The translations under genes and the position numbers were made by a program. Shown here piece after piece: positions 57,189 through 64,000 of a stretch of 64,000 bases of DNA (position 1 is the first letter of the stretch; every line of letters begins with the position of its first letter). This DNA is from Aralia elata (taxonomy: Eukaryota > Streptophyta > Magnoliopsida > Apiales > Araliaceae). The notes under the pieces are model-generated. The model did no database searches and was not told the DNA's origin. It saw only the letters and a list, made by a program, of their open reading frames with translations. The DNA lies in NCBI GenBank assembly GCA_034770075.1, contig JAVJAP010000202.1:558001-622000 (forward strand), given 5' to 3'.

Positions 57189-57990
57189 ATGTACGGATAT
57201 AATTGTGAAAATAATTTTGAGTGGCAAAAGAGATCTTTTCAAGGTAGGCGCGATCCTTAAGCTTATTTGAGTTGGGAGGAAAGGAAGGAACGAGAGTTTG
57301 GCTATCATAATTATTCTGAGTACAAGAAGTTCAAACTTGCAGTTCAAGATTTTTCTGATTATGCAGCTACATGGTGGGCTGAATTTGTGCGTAGCAAAAA
57401 AAGGTATGGAGAACGTCCGATCGAGACGTGGGAAGAATTGAAAACCGTGATGAGAAAGCGGTATGCTCCAGGACAACCTAGTAGGAGGAATGAACATGCA
57501 TCTCCGAAACATGTAGAGCAACCTTCAAGGCGTTCAACTTGTGATAATGAAAAGAAGGTTCGTAGGAATGAAGATTTGAAGTGGAGACAGCGAAGAGAAA
57601 CTCCTAGGGTGTATATTGAATCGGTATCAATTGAGGACATCATGAGAACATATAATGAGATAAAGGATGGTTATCTGAAGCGGCGACAAGACATCTCTAA
57701 GGAGCAAAAGGTTTAAGATCAGCCGAGAAAGGAAGAAGATGGAATATAGTATGCCATCCAAGGAGAATTGTTAGGTTCCAGCGTACATGACGAAGTCCGT
57801 GAAGATCTAGCGATTGTACGGAAAGATTATGATCAAGAGCAAGAAATTGAACGACAAAAAGAAAGTGAAAAAGAAATTAAAAAAAAGATTGAGTGTGCAA
57901 AAGAAAAGAGTGAAATAGAGAATGAAAATAAACGATAGAAAGAAACAGTGGAGAGTAAGAGCGAAAAAAGAGAGGAGAGTGAGTTGGAAA
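57189..57990 (+). pseudogene. Element C first gag copy (A-like), four stops
   Basis: It is gypsy gag as in A: MYGYNCENNFEWQKRSFQGR, YAATWWAEFV, WEELKTVMRKRYAP. Nonsense codons replace Glu or Gln at about 57258, 57714, 57747 and 57936. The linker reads IKDGYLKRRQDISKEQKV as in A rather than as in B. It ends within the Lys/Glu-rich tract at about 57994, where the sequence jumps back to a second leader. Confidence 0.85.
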
Positions 57991-58165
57991 GTGAGGGAAT
58001 TTGAGTGGTAAAAGGCAAGAGTGTGAGATCAATTGAGGGCAAAAGCCGATTTGTGCGATACACGAGTGTTTTCATATTTGTGTGATACATTGTTTGAGCG
58101 AAACACGTAAGGGAGTGTGTGGGGAAATCTTTCTTTATCTACTAACCTTTGTTTTGCAGCAATCA

Positions 58166-58980
58166 TGTATGGATATAATTGTGAAAATAATTTTGAGTGG
58201 CAAAAGAGATCTTTTCAAAGAAGGCGCGATCCTGAAGCTTATTTGAGTTGGGAGAAAAGGAAGGAACGAGAGTTTGGCTATCATAATTATTCCGAGTACA
58301 CGAAGTTCAAACTTGCAGTTCAAGATTTTTCTGATTATGCAGCTACATGGTTGGTTGAATTTGTGCGTAGCAGAAAAAGGTATGGAGAGCGTCCAATCGA
58401 GACGTGGGAAGAGTTGAAAACCGTGATGAGAAAACGGTATGCTCTAGGACAACCTAGTAGGAGGAATGAACATGCATCTCCGAAACATGTAGAGCAAGGC
58501 GTTCAACTTGTGATAATGAAAAGAAGGTTCGTAGGAATGAAGATTTGCAGTGGAAACAACGAAGAGAAACTCCTAGGGTGTATATTGAATCGGCATCATT
58601 TGAGGACATCATGAGAACATATAATGAGTTAAAGGATGATCATTTGAAACAGCAACGGGTCACTCTTAAGGCACAAAAAGAGCGAGATCAGCCGCAAAAG
58701 GAAGAAGATGGGAAAGAATATGTTGTTCAAGGAGAGTTGTTAGATTCCGATGTTCGAGATGAAGTCGATGATCTTGAGGAAGAAAATACCAGTGAAAGTG
58801 AACGACAAAAATAAATTGAAAAAAAGATTGAGTGTAAAAAAGAAAAGTGTGAAAAAGAGAATGAAAAGAAACGAGAGAATAAAAAGAATGAGAGTGAAAA
58901 TAAACGAGAGAAAGAAACAGTGGAGAGTGTGAGTGAAAAAAGAGAGGAGAGTGAGTTGGAAAGTGAGTTGTATTTTGAAA
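58166..58980 (+). pseudogene. Element C second gag copy (B-like)
   Basis: It follows a second leader starting at about 57995. The gag motifs are repeated, with WW changed to WL (YAATWLVEFV) and a 7-base deletion near 58497 that shifts the frame. The linker reads LKAQKERDQPQKEEDGKEY and SDVRDEV.DLEEENTSESERQ, which matches B. A TAA near 58812 replaces a Glu codon. It then joins the open RT-like frame. Confidence 0.85.
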
Positions 58981-60980
58981 AGCCAATGACCGTACATTCG
59001 TACAAGACGGCGCATTTGAATACTAACCAGATTAACTCTTCTTTGTCTAGTTCTGTTGTTTCTCTTATACAGGTGATTGAGGATATACCCCGAGCTATCA
59101 TTCCATATCAGCCAACTTGTAGTATTTCCGGGAAGACGACGGAGTTACCAAGGCAGGTTGGAGAGTTGATGGAGTCCAACTTCATCAAAGCGGGTATCGT
59201 GGGAGAAAGCATTAGTGCATATGCTATTCAGGAGATCATAGTACCTAAGGAAGATAGAATGTCGAGCTTGTTCGTCGATTTTGAATTGGTAAACAAGTAT
59301 CGATATTATTTTCTTTGCTTAGATAATATGCTTGATAAATTGCATAGTACTTATGTTTTGTCTACATTGGGTGATGACCATGTGATGATATTGCCTAGTC
59401 AATTTAGCATGAGAGAGTGTGATAAATGGGAAATTGTGTTAACATGTGGATTATATAGGTGGATAGTTATCTCTGTTAGATTAACTAATGCATATAGTAT
59501 GTTCATGAGTTTATTAAAACATGTTTTACATGCTTCCATGGATAAATTTATGTTTGGCTATTTTGAGGGTAAAATCGTCTTTATCATAAACTATGGAGGG
59601 TATTTGATATTTATTGAGTTAGTTTATGAGCATGCGTTATATTCTCGTTGTCAATATTCTTACTATCATTTGGTAAATTCTCATTGTCAAAGTGCATATC
59701 TTCGTAGAATTTATTCTAGTGATTATTGTGGGAATTCTTGTTTTCAACGTTTGTACTTGCATGAAACTCATCCTAGGGTTTTTCATTCACATGTTGAATT
59801 AGATTTTGATCAATCTTTACATGACATGTCGTTAATTGATAATGGTAGTGATCATGATTCTTCAGTAGAGAAACCTTCATTGCATGATATGCTATCATTT
59901 GGTAATGTCTTTCCAATAGAGTTGTTATCATTGCATCATTTTGAGAATGTTGTCTTGAGTGGGAAAGAATTACTATCATTGGGTATTGAATTGAAAAGTG
60001 TTTATCATCAAATTGGGGTGAGATATGGTTTATATGCATGTTTATTTAAGTCTTTTGGATTAGCTACTGAGTTAAATGTTTTCATATTGAATCATGTTTT
60101 GCATTCATTCATGGGGAAAATTGATAATATTTGTTTTGATGATATTCCGAGTTTTGTCAACACTTGGGAAAATTCTTTAGCACTTGTTGAATTTGTAAGT
60201 GATCATCATAGTGTTAAGTGTGCTAGTGAGTTTTCACTTTGTGAAGTGGGATGTGATATTTCTTTTCCGTTGATGCACCTAATTGATCTTGGATGTTTTA
60301 ATGTCAATGGGAAGAGAAAGGTTGAGTTTGTTTTGCAGGTTCAAGATGGGTTTATACTCGTCGAGAAGGGAAATATAAGTTGTGGTGAAAAACAATTCGA
60401 GCAATGCGTGGAAAGTCTAAAGGGAAGTGTTTTGGATTTTGTTTTAGTAGATTTTGCATATGATTTTGAGTCATTTGATTTCTTTGTGATTAGACAAGAG
60501 ATACACGTTGATTTGTTTTGTTTTGTGTTTAATTCAGGAATTCAAGTATGTTTGCAATTGCGCCATGGAAAGTTTCAGAGATTGTTATTTGATCCAGGTG
60601 CAATGGGATGGAAGTTTGTGCGAATGATCGAGATCATAAGGTTCACTTTTGATCCGGGAATTTGTCAATGGGTTTATCTACGAATGGTCAAGATCATCAG
60701 ACTGATTTTTGATCCGGGAATTCGTGGATGGGAGATTATGCTACATGAAGAGTTCTACATGCTGATATTTGATCCAGGAGGATATAGGACTTTTCATAGT
60801 TTTATTTGCTTTTGTTTTACTATATATGTATTTGATTTCTTAGGTAGAAATTTTGATTGTGTGTTAGTTTTAGTTGTTTATTTGGTTTGTTTTGGTGTAG
60901 TTAATACTTTGGAAGTATCTGGAATATGTGTGGGAGAGCTTCGTATTGATGTGGACAAGTTCTTGAGTAAAGGAGTTTGA
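58920..60980 (+). CDS. Element C RT-like open frame, 686 codons, catalytic residues lost
   Basis: The protein starts in the Lys/Glu-rich gag tail; the ATG at 58920 is simply the first after the upstream stop. Residues ~60-230 follow a gypsy RT from fingers to palm: ELPRQVGELMESNFIKAG, AYAIQEIIVPKED, FELVNKYRYYFLCLDNMLDK, ECDKWEIVLTCGLYRW, RLTNAYSMFMSLLKHVLHAS. The box that should be YFDD reads MFGYFEGKIVFI. A second palm-like stretch near residues 360-425 reads LKSVYHQIGV, KSFGLATELNVFILNHVLHS, NICFDDIPSF, which resembles RT motifs from SGYHQI to YFDD with about 11 residues missing. Near residues 555-620 are four FDPG units. The end (GELRIDVDKFLSKGV) matches A. No RNase H or integrase. The long open frame may reflect recent insertion or selection. 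The function is unknown. Confidence 0.75.
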   Translation: MESVSEKREESELESELYFEKPMTVHSYKTAHLNTNQINSSLSSSVVSLIQVIEDIPRAIIPYQPTCSISGKTTELPRQVGELMESNFIKAGIVGESISAYAIQEIIVPKEDRMSSLFVDFELVNKYRYYFLCLDNMLDKLHSTYVLSTLGDDHVMILPSQFSMRECDKWEIVLTCGLYRWIVISVRLTNAYSMFMSLLKHVLHASMDKFMFGYFEGKIVFIINYGGYLIFIELVYEHALYSRCQYSYYHLVNSHCQSAYLRRIYSSDYCGNSCFQRLYLHETHPRVFHSHVELDFDQSLHDMSLIDNGSDHDSSVEKPSLHDMLSFGNVFPIELLSLHHFENVVLSGKELLSLGIELKSVYHQIGVRYGLYACLFKSFGLATELNVFILNHVLHSFMGKIDNICFDDIPSFVNTWENSLALVEFVSDHHSVKCASEFSLCEVGCDISFPLMHLIDLGCFNVNGKRKVEFVLQVQDGFILVEKGNISCGEKQFEQCVESLKGSVLDFVLVDFAYDFESFDFFVIRQEIHVDLFCFVFNSGIQVCLQLRHGKFQRLLFDPGAMGWKFVRMIEIIRFTFDPGICQWVYLRMVKIIRLIFDPGIRGWEIMLHEEFYMLIFDPGGYRTFHSFICFCFTIYVFDFLGRNFDCVLVLVVYLVCFGVVNTLEVSGICVGELRIDVDKFLSKGV

Positions 60981-61313
60981 AAGTTTTAGTTTCCAAGTTG
61001 TGTTACGAGGAGCTTGCAGGGTGTTATGCCAATTCGATCATTGCTTGGAAAGAGATGTTTACAAGATGTTCATGTCATTTCGAGGGATTTACCAGATGTT
61101 GCAGTGTTCTTTGCAGGAGTTGGAGTTTTTGATGATTATCTTCATATTCTTACTTGCATTGTTGATATTGTTTATATATTTCATATGCTAGGTAAGGCTT
61201 GTGCTTATGAATTGTTTGATGCTACTAACTTAATATGTTTTCATGTAGGATCAGATTTATGGTTAAATCCTTTTCAAAAGGAGGGGATGTCAGATTTGAG
61301 GACAAATCCTTTT

Positions 61314-61327
61314 CAAGAGGAGGGGAA
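61314..61327 (+). other. Polypurine tract of element C
   Basis: CAAGAGGAGGGGAA lies directly before the 3' LTR. A near copy lies about 40 bases upstream (CAAAAGGAGGGGA). Codons across it read SDLRTNPFQEEGND, a phrase typical of plant gypsy elements at this place. Confidence 0.78.
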
Positions 61328-61998
61328 TGATGAGATCCTGACCAGGATCGCATCAAATATTCATCACTCAACTCGAGCTTTAAGGATTCATCAGTTGATC
61401 GCAAGTAATTGGGCTGAAATCTATTCAAGGAAGTTGATAATGAAGCTCAATTCAAGAAGATCACGAGAGGAGGATCAACTATGTGATTTGGGATTGCTAG
61501 ATACTATCTATTTAGTAAGACCCAATCAACACAAGACAAGTCGATGAGCAATGCACGGAACAATGGAGAAGGATTCAAGCTTCGTGGCAAAGCATTCATC
61601 AGTGGATATGATTCTAAGTTCATTCATTACGTTCTTCCAACGATTCAAGTTCAATGAAGGGAACGAAAGAGGAGCAAAACATTACGTTCGGGACGTAAAA
61701 GGGCAAAATGGTCAAATCTGCCAGAGCAGCGCGCCCCGCGCCAATTTTGTACTAGAGGCAGCGCGCCCCGCGCCAATGAGGTTTGAGGGTTCTGCAGGTG
61801 TAGCGCGCCCCGCGCCGCGGCCAGGCTAATTTCAGTGTTTCATCCTTTATACATTCAAATTGCTTGATCGACTATTCCAAGGATTATCGTCTATATTCAG
61901 GCGAGGGATTAAAGATTCGAACGAGTTCAACGTTTATAACTTGCTGGAAACGATCCGGGCGACGACCACCTCACACAAGCATGTCGTGGAGTCTATCA
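61328..61998 (+). repeat. 3' LTR of element C, about 480 bp deleted
   Basis: It begins TGATGAGATCC and ends GTCTATCA. Relative to the 5' LTR it lacks the stretch equivalent to about 56003-56485, joined at AATTTCAG/TGTTTCATCC near 61836. The deletion removes the last GC unit and the TATA region. Confidence 0.87.
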
Positions 61999-62037
61999 GT
62001 ATATATATGTATGTGGAGGTATATGTGTATATATATA

Positions 62038-62296
62038 GGGAGCATTTCAAGAGCAGAACTCTTAAAAAGCATAACTAGCAGAACACCCTTTAGCGACGGA
62101 CCGGGCGACGGTTTGGTCCGTCGCCATAGGTCTGCTCCGTCGCTATAGGTCTGCTCCGTCGCTATATGTTGTCCGTCGCTAAAGGTTGTAGCGACGGATC
62201 GGACCTATGGCGACAGACCAAACCGTCGCCCGGTCCGTCGCTAAAGGGTGTTCTGCTAGTTATGTTTTTTAAGAGTTCTGGTATTGATCCTTGCTG
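62038..62296. mobile_element. Foldback MITE with TAGCGACGG arms (MULE-like)
   Basis: Arms of about 50 bp: CAGAACTCTTAAAAAGCATA and CTAGCAGAACACCCTTTAGC on the left, with their inverse on the right near 62230-62280. The centre contains repeated CCGTCGC(C/T)ATA words. The outermost bases are GGGAGCATTTC and CAGCAAGGATC (inverse). It lies between TA runs. Confidence 0.72.
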
Positions 62297-62320
62297 TATA
62301 TATATATATATATATATATA

Positions 62321-62478
62321 CAGAGCCGTTCAGATGCGGACCACCCGCATGCGGGTTTGCCACGTGGCGCATGCGGGTTGGTCGGTCAACAAGTTAAACA
62401 CATATGACTTGTTGACCGACCAACCCGCATGCGCCACGTGACAAACCCGCATGCGGGTGGTCCGCATCTGAAAGTTTC

Positions 62479-62480
<2 letters not shown>
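62321..62480. mobile_element. Near-perfect 64-bp palindrome, foldback element
   Basis: Arms 62331-62394 and 62407-62470 are inverse complements with a single mismatch, around a 12-base loop. Each arm contains CCCGCATGCGGG and ACGTGGCGCATGCGGG. The outer 10 bases also pair loosely (CAGA...TCTG). It sits inside a TA microsatellite. No coding capacity. Confidence 0.85.

Positions 62481-62486
<6 letters not shown>

Positions 62487-62547
<61 letters not shown>
62487..62547. repeat. (TA)n microsatellite
   Basis: About 30 uninterrupted TA units. Frames of repeated Tyr-Ile across it are meaningless. Confidence 0.95.
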
Positions 62548-62549
<2 letters not shown>

Positions 62550-62734
62550 GTATGCATCCATGGCAACCGGTTGCTGGGGGTACTATTCCAGCAACCATCA
62601 TCTCCACCATTGATGAAAATAAAGAATGGCTGAGATTTTAAAAAAAAATAAGAGCTGCCGCTACAACTTGTAGCGACAGTAAAAATTTTTCTTGTCGTAA
62701 TATTATAATATAAACATCACATCATTATATAATA

Positions 62735-63019
62735 CTCCCTCCGTCCTAGGATAAAAGTCTTTATTACTATTTTAGGTAGTCCCATGTTAAAAGTCTACTT
62801 ACCTTAAATAATCTATTTTTTACGATAATTTGTCCATAATACCCTTAGTATTAATTGTCATATTTCTATTCCCTATGCATATTTATGGAGCATCACTACT
62901 CATGTACAAAAAACTATGTAACTAAATGAGAATTTAAATATGGACAATTTTGTCATTTTATCCTCTTCCTTAATATGCGCAAAAAGTCAACCAGGACTTT
63001 TATCCTGGGACGGAGGGAG
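62735..63019. mobile_element. Stowaway MITE (Tc1/mariner type)
   Basis: The terminal inverted repeats begin CTCCCTCCGTCCTAGGATAA and end with the inverse (TTATCCTGGGACGGAGGGAG). A TA dinucleotide flanks both sides. At 285 bp it fits Stowaway, a non-autonomous family moved by mariner transposases. No coding capacity. Confidence 0.93.
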
Positions 63020-63054
63020 TATAATAATATAAACATTAATATAATAATATAAAA

Positions 63055-63678
63055 AAATATGTCATTGTCTCTACAACATGTAGCGGCTGACTCTTTTTTT
63101 TTTTTGCTTTGTTTGTCCCATTTTGTTTGTCTACATTGGTTTTATATAATATAATAATATAAACATTAACATTAATATAATAAAAAAAATATGTCATTGC
63201 CGCTACAACATGTAGCGGCTGACTCTTTTTTTTTTTTTGCTTTGTTTGTCCCATTTTGTTTGTCCACATTAGTTTTATATAACTAATTTTATTATTAATA
63301 ATAATATTAACTAACTAATATTAACTAATAATATTAATATCAATACTAATATTAATTAACTAATATTTTATTGTCCCAATTTTTTTTGTCCTTCGTCCCA
63401 ATTTATATTAATAACTAATATTAATATTAATAATAATATTAACTAACTAATATTAATATCAATACTAATATTAGTTAACTAATATTTTATTGTCCCAATT
63501 TTTTTGTCCTTCGCCCCAATTTATATTAATAACTAATATTAATATTAATAATAATATTAACTAACTAATATTATTAGTTATATTATTATTAATAATAAAA
63601 TTAGTAATATAAAACCAATGTGGACAAACAAAATGGGACAAACAAAGCAAAAAAAAAAAAGTCAGCCGCTACATGTTG
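63055..63678. repeat. Composite hairpin element with direct and inverted repeats
   Basis: A block containing CTACAACATGTAGCGGCTGA, a T-run and GCTTTGTTTGTCCCATTTTG occurs at about 63066-63150 and again at 63195-63290. Its inverse closes the element at about 63592-63678. The AT-rich interior has two ~121-bp tandem units (about 63310-63550), each with GTCCCAATTTTTTTGTCCTT. A small related hairpin (CCGCTACAACTTGTAGCG) lies at about 62657-62678. Confidence 0.75.
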
Positions 63679-64000
63679 ATGATGGCATCCTTGGTTCGGG
63701 AACGAATGACAATCATAGAGCGGATCCTATGTGCATGCCGGATGGGCCTGTGACAAGAGCTCGGGCTAAACGTTTTAAGGAGGGCCTTCATGGGTTGATA
63801 CAAGGCATGTGGAGCGAGGATAGATCAAGTGTAGAGTTCGAGGAGCAAGATTCTAAGGCTTTGCATTTGGTCATGATGATACAAGCAAACACGCCAAGGT
63901 TGGGAACGATGGAAACAAGAAAAGACGAAAAGTTCCAATTTGCAGAGTTCTCACCCCCGCGAGAACATCAAGGCCAAATATCTCACCCCGGCGAGAACCT
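63679..64000 (+). pseudogene. Gypsy pol C-terminus fragment
   Basis: The plus-strand frame from about 63679 reads GPVTRARAKRFKEGLHGLIQ near 63745-63805. This phrase is diagnostic of the extreme C-terminus of many plant Ty3/gypsy polyproteins, beyond the integrase. It runs open to the window end with no start of its own, since the hairpin element precedes it. Near 63942-64000 it contains CTCACCCCGGCGAGAACCT-like motifs resembling the GC palindrome units in the B LTRs. It could be part of an autonomous relative of A/B/C that continues to the right. This link is inference. Confidence 0.7.

Larger units (their letters stand above)
55498..61998 (+). mobile_element. Element C: mosaic non-autonomous gypsy-derived LTR retrotransposon
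   Basis: The 5' LTR is 55498-56650, the primer site 56653-56665, and the shortened 3' LTR 61328-61998. Target copies GTGTA (55493-55497) and GTATA (61999-62003) differ at one base within a microsatellite, so they are weak. The interior has a duplicated leader-gag block and an uninterrupted 686-codon RT-like frame. Confidence 0.85.

Noticed and set aside
62330..62641. Tyr-Ile repeat frames on both strands
   Set aside because: They are translations of a TA microsatellite and a palindrome.

Overview
The window looks like a repeat-rich, intergenic block of a flowering-plant nuclear genome, most likely a eudicot. The evidence is the mix of elements: L1-clade LINEs with a plant-type ORF1 (DUF4283-like domain plus a CCHC zinc knuckle) and a C-terminal zf-RVT domain, Ty3/gypsy LTR elements with initiator-tRNA-Met primer sites, tRNA-derived SINEs, and a Stowaway MITE. 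I found no host protein-coding gene, rRNA, tRNA or CRISPR array. Nearly every open frame belongs to a transposable element, mostly a decayed one.

Layout. 1-4212: two LINE fragments in tandem on the plus strand. 4213-9036: AT-rich, non-coding, minus-strand LTR-retrotransposon-derived DNA with several families of short repeats. 9037-23531: one minus-strand LTR (Y) split by a minus-strand gypsy-derived element (B, 9729-22223). B is itself split by a plus-strand relative (A, 11702-17720), and two SINEs also sit in B. 23532-45672: about 22 kb of LINEs, almost all on the minus strand. LINE-1 keeps an uninterrupted 1208-codon ORF2. LINE-2 is fused to it. LINE-3 is split by the near full-length LINE-4. 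A 1.6-kb non-coding LINE-like insert interrupts LINE-2. 45673-53216: long minus-strand LTRs and the short non-coding interior of an element called Z here, with three SINEs and a LINE tail. 53217-55497: a LINE 3' end hit by a SINE, then a foldback MITE. 55498-61998: a third gypsy derivative (C). 62038-63678: a cluster of MITEs and hairpins. 63679-64000: the pol C-terminus of another gypsy element.

The most unusual content is the A/B/C family. Each copy has LTRs of about 1.15-1.18 kb, an initiator-Met primer site, a recognisable gypsy gag, and then directly a degraded reverse transcriptase whose catalytic YFDD has become YFEG. A second RT-like palm with CFDD or CVDD follows, and then a short FDPG repeat. 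I see no protease, RNase H or integrase. The family must therefore have been moved by enzymes supplied in trans. Copy C is a mosaic of A-like and B-like sequence with a duplicated leader plus gag. A and C carry one GC-rich palindromic cassette in the LTR, and B carries a different one at the same place. B also ends with part of its own primer-binding site.

All element names (A, B, C, W, Y, Z, LINE-a/b, LINE-1 to -4) are local labels. Family assignments rest on motifs I recognise by eye. No database search or alignment score was available.
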